Positions 48,433-55,641 of a stretch of DNA of 64,000 bases are shown in pieces. The notes under the pieces are model-generated. The model searched no databases, was not told the origin of the DNA, and worked only from the letters and a program-made list of their open reading frames with translations. Source of the DNA: Mesorhizobium sp. Its GTDB lineage: Bacteria; Pseudomonadota; Alphaproteobacteria; Rhizobiales; Rhizobiaceae. The stretch spans positions 80,112 to 144,111 of the forward strand of contig SAKE01000008.1 in assembly GCA_004017275.1 (NCBI GenBank). Reading direction: 5' to 3'. The stretch's first letter is position 1, and every line of letters begins with the position of its first letter. Position numbers and translations under genes: made by a program.

Positions 48433-50020
48433 CGGCGGTTTCCTCCTCGTCTACTTGTTCGGCAGGCTTTGCTGCAGGCATCGCCGCGGCGGGCGGCGCG
48501 GCATCTGGGTTGATTCCCGCGCTCTTCCTCGCCACGTTTTCCGCCGCGAGCTGCTCGGTCTTGTCTTCGAAATCGCCACCGGTGCGTTCGGTCATGATCT
48601 GCTGCGAGGTCTTGAAGCCGTTCTTGCGGTCGACCTCGTCCGCGTTGGCGTCCTTGAGCGGATCGAGTGAGATGCGGACCGGGCCGGTCCATGTCGCGTT
48701 GAGCCATGCGGCACGCTTCAGCGGATCGTCGAAGAAGCCGGGTGCCTCGATCCGGCCGAGGATGATCGCTTCTTCCATGACCCACTCGTAGACGACCTGG
48801 CAGAAGTTGCGGACCAGCCAGGTGCGGCGACGGCGGAACGAATGATAGGCCATCTCTAGCGCAGCCCGGCTGGCCGAGTAGCTGGCGGTGAAATGCTTGA
48901 TCAGCAGTTCGAAGGGCAGTTCGAGTGCGACGCCGATCTGGCGCAGGAACGCCGTGACGAAGGCGTCGAACTGTGGGTTTGGCCGCATCGGGTTGGCGAA
49001 GGTGACGTCCTCACCTTCGGCAAGGTCGATGACGGCGCCCGATCCGAGTTCTATCTCTTCCTTGCCTGACGTGCCGGAGGCGTCGGTCGTCGGCAGCGGG
49101 TTCGATTCGGAGTCCGGGGAATTCTTGACGAACACGGTGAACATCGCTGAAACAACAGCGGCGCGCACCTCGGCATCGGTGTAGTCGCCGAGTGATTTCA
49201 GCGCCTCGACAACGGGCGCCAGGTAGGGGATGCCGCGCGTCTGGTCGGGGCGCAGTCGATCAAACAACTGGATGACGATCGCGCGCCCATCATTGTAGCG
49301 CATCGGCACGCGCCGCCATGACGTCGGCTTGCGCAGCGGGTCGCCAGGGTGACGATCAGCGACATGCACCGCGATCGGCACGCCGTCTTTCGAATGCTCC
49401 ACGCCGGCGATCAGCGTTTCGGTGTCCGACATGCGGAACGGGTTGCAGACCCGATCGCTCTCGATCACTTGGACCTTGGTCCCGTAAGTGTCGCCGGGGT
49501 CGAGCCGGTAACGGCGCAACGCGAAGATGTCGCCGGATTCCAGCGCACCGCCGAGCATCAGTGACTGCAACTCGGCGAAGTGCTGGACGCGGGTGAAATC
49601 TGCCGTCTTCGACCAGATTTCGAATTCCCATTCCGCTGCGCGATTGAAGGCCGTCGCCTGTTCCGGCGTTAGGCCAAGCAGTTTGCGGGCGCATTGCGCG
49701 CTCAACACCAGGCCGTCGCCGACGACATGCGTCTTGTTGGTGGCGATGGCGCCAGTCGCCACAGGCAGGTTGCGGGCCAGGTCGCGGGACCGGGCGCGCA
49801 GATCGTCGAGTTCCGGCAGAAGATCGGCATCCGCCGATGTGCCGGTCGGGCGCCAGTTTTTGGTGGCGCGGCGATCGAGCTTGCCGCCCTTATAGCCGCC
49901 CGGCGACGTCGCCGATGCCAGCATGGTGCGGTCGCGGATCCGTGACAGCCCGGCCCCCGGATTGAGGTAGCCGACGATGCGGTCGAGCAGGTTGAGCTTG
50001 GCGGCACGGACGCGCATCAT
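48425..50020 (-). CDS. Portal protein, lambda gpB family
   Basis: 531 residues. gpB-type features are RSRDLARNLPVATGAIATNK, THVVGDGLVLSAQ, VQVIESDRVCNPFRMSDTET, GVEHSKDGVPIAVHVADRHP, ELPFELLIKHFTASYSASRA and the C-terminal helix. It forms the dodecameric ring through which DNA is packaged. It begins with an ATGA overlap with the gpW-like gene. Confidence 0.93.
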   Translation of the reverse strand: MMRVRAAKLNLLDRIVGYLNPGAGLSRIRDRTMLASATSPGGYKGGKLDRRATKNWRPTGTSADADLLPELDDLRARSRDLARNLPVATGAIATNKTHVVGDGLVLSAQCARKLLGLTPEQATAFNRAAEWEFEIWSKTADFTRVQHFAELQSLMLGGALESGDIFALRRYRLDPGDTYGTKVQVIESDRVCNPFRMSDTETLIAGVEHSKDGVPIAVHVADRHPGDPLRKPTSWRRVPMRYNDGRAIVIQLFDRLRPDQTRGIPYLAPVVEALKSLGDYTDAEVRAAVVSAMFTVFVKNSPDSESNPLPTTDASGTSGKEEIELGSGAVIDLAEGEDVTFANPMRPNPQFDAFVTAFLRQIGVALELPFELLIKHFTASYSASRAALEMAYHSFRRRRTWLVRNFCQVVYEWVMEEAIILGRIEAPGFFDDPLKRAAWLNATWTGPVRISLDPLKDANADEVDRKNGFKTSQQIMTERTGGDFEDKTEQLAAENVARKSAGINPDAAPPAAAMPAAKPAEQVDEEETADA

Positions 50021-50241
50021 TCACCCACCACATAGCGAACGCGACGGCCGCCGGAGGCGGCGCGCGAGAGCAGTTTGACCTTGTCATCCCAGAACTTGAT
50101 CTGCTGATTGATGTCGGCGAGATCGGCCAGCGTCAGCGAGCGGCCGGCGATCGAATAAGATTGCTTGGCCGCCACCTTGGTCGAAGCGGCCAGCCACAAC
50201 TGCAACTGTGCTTGAGCGTCGGCGAGTGTGATTCCGGCCAT
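50017..50241 (-). CDS. gpW / DUF6148-like head-tail connector
   Basis: 74 residues (AGITLADAQAQLQLWLAAST, SYSIAGRSLTLADLADINQQ, IKFWDDKVKLLSR). This short helix-hairpin-helix pattern matches DUF6148/gpW proteins that lie between terminase and portal genes and complete the connector. Spacing to the terminase stop is 3 nt. Confidence 0.85.
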   Translation of the reverse strand: MAGITLADAQAQLQLWLAASTKVAAKQSYSIAGRSLTLADLADINQQIKFWDDKVKLLSRAASGGRRVRYVVGE

Positions 50242-50244
50242 CGG

Positions 50245-52362
50245 TCAAAACCCTCTTGAGCGGACGCGCCGGCCTTTTGGCCTGGCGGGAGTGACGGGCT
50301 CGACCTTGGTGACCGCCGAGGTGGCGACCGTGGTGACCCGGACGGCGTAGCTGTTTTCAGCGACCGGAGCTGCCCATGTCGGCGCGCGGTCCCAGTTGAA
50401 GGTCTCCGCCTTGAGCACGATCACCAGCGCCTTGGCGTAGACGGCGAGGTCGAGCGACTCGTTGCGGAGCCCGCTCTTCCTCGGTTCCCAGCCCTTGTCG
50501 GTGCGGACTTCGGCGCAGAACTCGGCGAACACCGCGTCGGTCAAAGTGTCGGGGAGATGGAAAGCGCCAGGTCCGGCTTCCTTGCGGGTGAGCGCCAGGG
50601 CGATTTCATCCTTTAACGGGTCGGTGCCGACCTGCACGATGCGCAAATCGGTGGTCCGCTTGGTCTTGGTGCCCAGCACCTTTTCCGGTGCGGCGTATAC
50701 GGCGCGCTGTCGGTTGAGGCCGCCGAGACCCTTGGCGACATAGACGCGCTGTCCAACACCCAGCTTGCGCATCGCCCGCAGCCAGCGATAGGCATTCGCG
50801 GTGACCCCGGCGGCGCCGCCGGAATCGACGATCATCGCTCGCGGCAGAAGTTCATAGCCGCTGCCGGCGACCGGATAGGAGCGATCGAGCAAGGGCCGCA
50901 GCGCTGCCCAGTCTTCGCTGTACCGCGGTGGGTCGATCGCTCGCCGCGCCTTGCCTTTGTCGTCGCGCTCGGCGCCAGGCGCACCGACCGGTGGTTCCGA
51001 AACGTCGAAGCGGTCGATCAGCCAGTGTTCGAGATCGCGGCCCCATGCCTCGACCGAGACCACGAAGCGGTTTCCTTGGACGTCGACCTGCAGCGTCAGG
51101 AACCGCGTGCCCTCCGGCGCCACACCCATGGCGTAGCGCTGCGACAGGGCCTTGAGTGCTTCCGTTCCCAGACCTTCGCCGACGCTGCGGACGGATGGCA
51201 GATAGGGCCGGCCCTGGTCGAGGTTGATCGTCGCCTTCAGCGACGTCTCGTCGCCGCGCTCGTCGAACTGCGCCTTGCCCTGCAGGAAACGTAGCACGAG
51301 CTGATCCCAGCTCTGCATTGCCGCCACCGGCCCCTCACACCAGTAGGACACGACGTCGGTGTCGCGAACGCTTTCATCGTCGATCTCAACCAGCTCGCCG
51401 TCGCTGGTTTCGTGAAGCCAGATGCCGGCAAGGTTCAGTTCGCGCTTGCGGTCGGGGCCGATGACACAGCCATGCGGGCAGGCCATGAACACGGTCTTGG
51501 CCATCTCGCCGTGCGTCTCGCGCGCATCCCATATGAGGGTGTCGAAGAGTGGACGAAATTGCGTCTTGCAGTGCGGGCAGGTCCAGTAGAACTGGCCGCG
51601 CGTGCCCAAATTGTACTCCGACAACACGCCGGCGCAGGGCGGCGCTTCGTGCGGCGATGCCGGCTCCCAGTCGTCGCGCTCTATGGTGCGGCCAGGCGAC
51701 GATTCCGAAACCACCATGCCCAACGAACCGGCATGCTGCACACGCTTGCGGGCCAGCATGAAGGGATCGCCTTCGCCGTCGACATCGTCCGGCATGCGGT
51801 CGCGGTCGGTCAGTAGGACGGTGAAATATTCGTTCTGCGAAAAGTAGCCGATGACCGGCCAGCCGATTTGCAGGTCCATCCCGCCAGAGAATTTCTTGGC
51901 GTGTATGTTGTCCGATCCTCGATCGGTGTTCTGTTTGTTGCGAAGCTGCGGATTGGCCCGCAGCATCGGCCCAAGCTTGCGCTCGGAAAACTGTTTTGCT
52001 GACGCCTGTGTCTGGCAGACAACCAGCATGTCGCGCGGCTTGCATTCGATCGCGTGGCCGATCGGGTTGAGGATCAGGCTTTCGGACTTGGCGGTGCGGG
52101 CCGGCGCGACGAACACCACGGCGCCGTATCGCCTCGAGGTGATCATGCGCGACGGCTCGGTCATGTAGGGCGCGAAGTCGTTCGACCATTTGCCCTGGAA
52201 AGTCGGCAGCGAGATTCGCCGCGAAGTCTCGGCCCATTCGGCGACATCGATGCGGCGCTGCGGTGTCAGCGTCGGCAGCGCGCGGCGTATGACATCCTCG
52301 ACCGTTGCGAAGTCAGGCGGTGGCAGCGCCGGCAGGAACCGGTGCCAGGCTGTCTCACGCAT
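50245..52362 (-). CDS. Terminase large subunit, lambda gpA family
   Basis: 705 residues. Motifs: WAETSRRISLPTFQGKWSND, the ATPase P-loop region VVFVAPARTAKSESLILNPI near residue 88 (a variant Walker A with Lys), VLLTDRDRMPDDVDGEGDPF as the acidic Walker B region, SSPGRTIERDDWEPASPHEA, a CPHCKTQF zinc-like segment and the nuclease domain with MIVDSGGAAGVTANAY. It cuts concatemers and packages DNA as the motor. It overlaps the small-subunit stop by 8 nt. Confidence 0.92.
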   Translation of the reverse strand: MRETAWHRFLPALPPPDFATVEDVIRRALPTLTPQRRIDVAEWAETSRRISLPTFQGKWSNDFAPYMTEPSRMITSRRYGAVVFVAPARTAKSESLILNPIGHAIECKPRDMLVVCQTQASAKQFSERKLGPMLRANPQLRNKQNTDRGSDNIHAKKFSGGMDLQIGWPVIGYFSQNEYFTVLLTDRDRMPDDVDGEGDPFMLARKRVQHAGSLGMVVSESSPGRTIERDDWEPASPHEAPPCAGVLSEYNLGTRGQFYWTCPHCKTQFRPLFDTLIWDARETHGEMAKTVFMACPHGCVIGPDRKRELNLAGIWLHETSDGELVEIDDESVRDTDVVSYWCEGPVAAMQSWDQLVLRFLQGKAQFDERGDETSLKATINLDQGRPYLPSVRSVGEGLGTEALKALSQRYAMGVAPEGTRFLTLQVDVQGNRFVVSVEAWGRDLEHWLIDRFDVSEPPVGAPGAERDDKGKARRAIDPPRYSEDWAALRPLLDRSYPVAGSGYELLPRAMIVDSGGAAGVTANAYRWLRAMRKLGVGQRVYVAKGLGGLNRQRAVYAAPEKVLGTKTKRTTDLRIVQVGTDPLKDEIALALTRKEAGPGAFHLPDTLTDAVFAEFCAEVRTDKGWEPRKSGLRNESLDLAVYAKALVIVLKAETFNWDRAPTWAAPVAENSYAVRVTTVATSAVTKVEPVTPARPKGRRVRSRGF

Positions 52363-53005
52363 CGAACAGGTCGCGCTTCTCGACCGCGGTGATTTCGCGA
52401 TGGTCGAGCCAGAAGCTTTCGATCCGGCCGCGCAGTTCGTCGATTAGCGAATCGCAGATGCCGATGAAGGCTTGCACGGCTTTGGGCGGCATGGCATCGA
52501 TCCGCTCGACGCGATCGGGCGCGGCCTCCATCGTGTCGCGAACCATCGCGTACATCTGGTCGAGCATCTCGGCGACATCGGCGCGGCGCATTAGCTGCTT
52601 ACGCTGCGCGCTGAAACGCTCCTGCTCGATCTGGACGGCCAGGATCTCGCGCCTGGTCTTGGGGTCGAGCGCCTCGATCGAGTCACCCGTTCCGCCGCCG
52701 ACAAGCGCCAGGCGCATCGCCATCTGCGCGGTCTTGACCTCGGCGGACCGCAGATCCTCGTCGGCCTTTTTCGACTGACGCCATGCCCAGCAATGCGACA
52801 GCCGCAACTCGTAGGCCTTGCCTTGCCCGCCGGTCTGCTGCACCGGCATGCCGGCATTGATCCACGCCGTGACGGTGTTCATCGACGTGGCCAGGGCGTC
52901 GGCTAGTTCCTCCCGGTTGAATACGCAATCGCTCACGCCATCCGGCAAAGGATAGCGCGCCACAAGATCATCGATCTGCGACTGCGTCAGGTCCGGGTTT
53001 TCCAT
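52355..53005 (-). CDS. Terminase small subunit, Nu1-like
   Basis: 216 residues from ATG 53005; the longer frame begins with a meaningless Cys run and is rejected. The N-terminal winged helix-turn-helix is visible in FNREELADALATSMNTVTAW, INAGMPVQQTGGQGKAYELR. A helical multimerisation part follows. It recognises the packaging site and recruits the large subunit. The large-subunit gene overlaps it. Confidence 0.85.
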   Translation of the reverse strand: MENPDLTQSQIDDLVARYPLPDGVSDCVFNREELADALATSMNTVTAWINAGMPVQQTGGQGKAYELRLSHCWAWRQSKKADEDLRSAEVKTAQMAMRLALVGGGTGDSIEALDPKTRREILAVQIEQERFSAQRKQLMRRADVAEMLDQMYAMVRDTMEAAPDRVERIDAMPPKAVQAFIGICDSLIDELRGRIESFWLDHREITAVEKRDLFDA

Positions 53006-53140
53006 AGGCTTTCTGCAATGCGAGCAAGCGGAACAACAACAACAAGACCATCCGCCACCCCCGCCGGACACCTCGCACCGCTTTGACCTGCGCGCGCGAA
53101 ATACCCGTGGGGCTGCTATTTCTCCGGGAGTACCTTGGAA

Positions 53141-53734
53141 TTATCGAGCCGAGGCCAATGCTTGACTGAACGCGGCATCGAAGCGACGATGAATGTGCAG
53201 TTCGGCGGACGATCTCGCTGTCTCATTGAAGCCGAAGCGAGGCGAGTAGGTTGCTTCGTCGCGCCATGCGATCAACAGCTTCAGCCCCTTGCGCGTGCGC
53301 TGCCAGATACCGCCCTTGCCATTGACGCGACCAGAGAACGTATCCTTGCGGGCAAGCAGTCGCTGCACTGTGCCGCGTGGCAGGTTGCCGTAGCTGTTAA
53401 GCTTCTGCCCGGCGGGTATTGCCAGCGCCCGCTTTGCCGGCACGCGCAGCCCGCCATGCTCTTCGATCTTCAGGTAGCGTTCCTGTGCATCCATGATGAA
53501 CACCTTGGACACAAGCATGCTCTTGTTGGCAGGCCTGTAGGCGACGCCTCGCTTGGTGAAGTCGGTCGGCTTATCGAACACCACCTCAATGCGGCGTTCG
53601 ATCTCCGGCTTCACATCGAGACGCGCCACATCGGTCAGCGCCTTGGCCGTGGCGAAGGGCAGTTGCTGCCGTTCGAATGCCACCATGCCCGCCGTCCACT
53701 CACGGATATTGCTCTCGAACGAAACGTCGATCAC
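53141..53734 (-). CDS. Minor tail protein Z-like, in an unusual position before the terminase
   Basis: 197 residues from GTG 53734, with AGGA 9 nt upstream. The pattern FESNIREWTAGMVAFERQQL, PFATAKALTDVARLDVKPEI, VVFDKPTDFTKRGVAYRPAN, LNSYGNLPRGTVQRLLARKD, FSGRVNGKGGIWQR matches the prophage tail-Z family, normally found between head and tail genes. Here it precedes the terminases. It would help join or finish the tail. Confidence 0.82.
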   Translation of the reverse strand: MIDVSFESNIREWTAGMVAFERQQLPFATAKALTDVARLDVKPEIERRIEVVFDKPTDFTKRGVAYRPANKSMLVSKVFIMDAQERYLKIEEHGGLRVPAKRALAIPAGQKLNSYGNLPRGTVQRLLARKDTFSGRVNGKGGIWQRTRKGLKLLIAWRDEATYSPRFGFNETARSSAELHIHRRFDAAFSQALASAR

Positions 53735-53852
53735 ATCCGCATCCTGTCTGGAATCTTTTCCATTGCGGGGAAGCTGCTCGCTTCGCCTGGGGCTGATGGC
53801 GCGGTCCACCTTTCGGCGTGCGACTCTTTCAGCTCGTCCTGGGTGAGATTCG

Positions 53853-54539
53853 CTAATCCAGTTTCGTGATTTCCGCAAGAGCGAAGCCGATCGGCGTCTT
53901 GCGTCCGAAGATATCGACTTCCACCTGCACCTTGTGCTTGTCACCAAGCATCAGCACGACAGCCTCGAAGCCGGCGAATGGCCCACTGTCGATCGACACC
54001 TTGTCGCCAGCCTTCAGCGCATTGGTGAGCACTGCTATGGCATCCGGATCATTCTCGATACGGGCTTGGAATTTAACGATTTCCTGCTCGCTGACAGGGC
54101 TTGGATTGTCGCATCCGCCGATCGGCCCGAGCACGCCTTCAATGGTGCGAAGGCCTGCCCAGGTCATCGGGCAGGACACCACTTTCACGAAGATGTAGCC
54201 CGGAAACGAAGGCATCCTGACCGGCACGAGAGACTGGTGTCTACGCTTGCCGCGCCGCTTCGGCTCGACTTCCGTTGCCAGCATGACGCGCTCGACATTG
54301 GCATCTTCAAGCGACTTATCCACAGCAATGTCGGCGCGATCCTCGACCCTAAGCACGTACCAGCGCGCCTCCGGACCATCCATGCCAGCGGCAGCGAGCA
54401 TCGCCTGCTCTCTGCGCGTCAGTGCGATTCGCTTGTCGCTCTTCTGCCAGGCACGATCGACGTTGATGACCTCGCCCGTCGAGCGATCCACCCAGACGTG
54501 TTCCCGATCACTCAACCGCTTCACGTCCGCCCGCATCAT
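53853..54539 (-). CDS. NusG-like transcription elongation/antitermination protein
   Basis: 228 residues. Residues ~58-150 form an NGN domain (ARWYVLRVEDRADIAVDKSL, MPSFPGYIFVKVVSCPMTWA, GLRTIEGVLGPIG), and ~170-225 a KOW domain (ALKAGDKVSIDSGPFAGFEA, VVLMLGDKHKVQVEVDIFGR). NusG paralogues bind RNA polymerase and adjust pausing and termination. The gene lies at the junction of early and late operons, where a phage would need antitermination, so a Q-like role is an attractive inference. AGGGA lies 5 nt before the start; the gene overlaps the upstream one by 32 nt. Confidence 0.85.
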   Translation of the reverse strand: MMRADVKRLSDREHVWVDRSTGEVINVDRAWQKSDKRIALTRREQAMLAAAGMDGPEARWYVLRVEDRADIAVDKSLEDANVERVMLATEVEPKRRGKRRHQSLVPVRMPSFPGYIFVKVVSCPMTWAGLRTIEGVLGPIGGCDNPSPVSEQEIVKFQARIENDPDAIAVLTNALKAGDKVSIDSGPFAGFEAVVLMLGDKHKVQVEVDIFGRKTPIGFALAEITKLD

Positions 54540-55641
54540 GGTTCCCTCGCACCGCTTGTTCGAATTCCGCCAGTCCTGCCGGCCCGCCAGCCGGGAAGTA
54601 GGCCACGCGTCCCGGATCCGGCAGCCATGGCCAGCCTTGCCTTGCGAAGTGGTCGCGCCATTCGATCCATTGCGGCGTGCCGACCGGCACCGCCACCATC
54701 AGGCCCTTCAGCCCATGCCAGCGCTCGCTGAAGCGGTAGCCAGTGCCCCTGTGCGCCAGCCGGTAGAGCGCGTCGAGCTTCGGCCAGCGCTCGGCCTGTG
54801 TGGCGCCGCCGGCGTTCTCCGGGCCGCCTATGACGGCTGCGATGACCCAGCCCATCCACACCGGCCCAAAGGGCGGCGCGTAGTCGTCGGCGCGACCGGC
54901 GACCTCGACCTTCGGCGGCAGCTTCTCCCAGCGCTTTTCGGTGAGGTAGACGGCAAAGGTGCAGATCACCGTGCGCCCGCCGACCTTGGCGCTGGCGACG
55001 TACTCGGCCATGCGATCGGCCGCCGTCTCGCGCTCGGCAGCGGTCAGCGCATAAGCCGCCGACACCGCCTTCGGAACGCTGTCGCTGATGTAGCTCGGCC
55101 ATCCCGGATGCGTTTTCTTCACCCAGCGCTCGACCGCTTTCTGATCATCCTCGCGTCCGCGCTCTTTCTCGGCGTTAAGAGGGGTCGTTAGAGAAGTGTC
55201 GTTAATAGGTGCCGGTCCAGGACCGGCAGGGGGTGCCGGTTCTGGACCGGCAGGGGGTGCCGATATACCGGCAGGGGTGCCGACTGGTCGGCAGGGTATT
55301 TCGGCGGTGGAATCATCCTGTTCGTCGGCATTCCTGACCAGCGCCAGATTGGGATGCACGGGATCGAGGATGACGCGATACCAGTGCGCGCTGTCGCGGC
55401 CGGAAACCTCTTCCTGCTCATGCCTTTCGAGATAGCCGGCTTTCACCAGCCGCTCGACCGCTTCGAACACGGTGGAGCGAGCGCAGCCCATCTCGTCGGC
55501 CATCCTCACCTGGCTGCGGCGGCACCAGCCGAGATTGTCGGTGTGACGCCCGAGCACGCACAGCACCTGCAGATCGCGCGGCTTCAGCGAGCGATCCGTG
55601 GCCGCACGCGCGGGGATGATGGAGAGGCGAGGGCCTGTCAC
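54508..55641 (-). CDS. Winged-helix replication-type protein carrying an internal iteron array
   Basis: 377 residues from GTG 55641, which overlaps the methylase stop (GTGA). The N-terminal domain (DRSLKPRDLQVLCVLGRHTD, RRSQVRMADEMGCARSTVFE, AVERLVKAGYLERHEQEEVS) is a MarR-like winged helix as in many phage replication initiators. A Pro-Ala-Gly linker at ~115-145 is encoded by four palindromic repeats (55208-55295). The C-terminal half (VKKTHPGWPSYISDSVPKAV, TVICTFAVYLTEKRWEKLPP) resembles phage proteins of unknown function. I infer a replication initiator with its origin inside the gene, as in lambda O. Confidence 0.7.
   Translation of the reverse strand: MTGPRLSIIPARAATDRSLKPRDLQVLCVLGRHTDNLGWCRRSQVRMADEMGCARSTVFEAVERLVKAGYLERHEQEEVSGRDSAHWYRVILDPVHPNLALVRNADEQDDSTAEIPCRPVGTPAGISAPPAGPEPAPPAGPGPAPINDTSLTTPLNAEKERGREDDQKAVERWVKKTHPGWPSYISDSVPKAVSAAYALTAAERETAADRMAEYVASAKVGGRTVICTFAVYLTEKRWEKLPPKVEVAGRADDYAPPFGPVWMGWVIAAVIGGPENAGGATQAERWPKLDALYRLAHRGTGYRFSERWHGLKGLMVAVPVGTPQWIEWRDHFARQGWPWLPDPGRVAYFPAGGPAGLAEFEQAVRGNHDAGGREAVE
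55208..55295. repeat. Four tandem palindromes inside the replication-type gene (candidate prophage origin)
   Basis: Units start GGTGCCG at 55208, 55232, 55256 and 55276. Unit 1 is a perfect inverted repeat, TGCCGGTCC-A-GGACCGGCA. Unit 2 has 7-bp arms TGCCGGT/ACCGGCA. Unit 3 has TGCCG/CGGCA. Unit 4 is TGCCGAC-TG-GTCGGCA. Units 1 and 2 are 24 nt long, unit 3 is 20. Such iterons within an initiator gene are the lambda-type origin design. Confidence 0.6.

Noticed and set aside
54316..54324. Perfect DnaA box TTATCCACA as proof of an origin
   Set aside because: A single 9-mer is expected about once in a window of this size; it lies inside the NusG-like coding sequence and is only mentioned as context.
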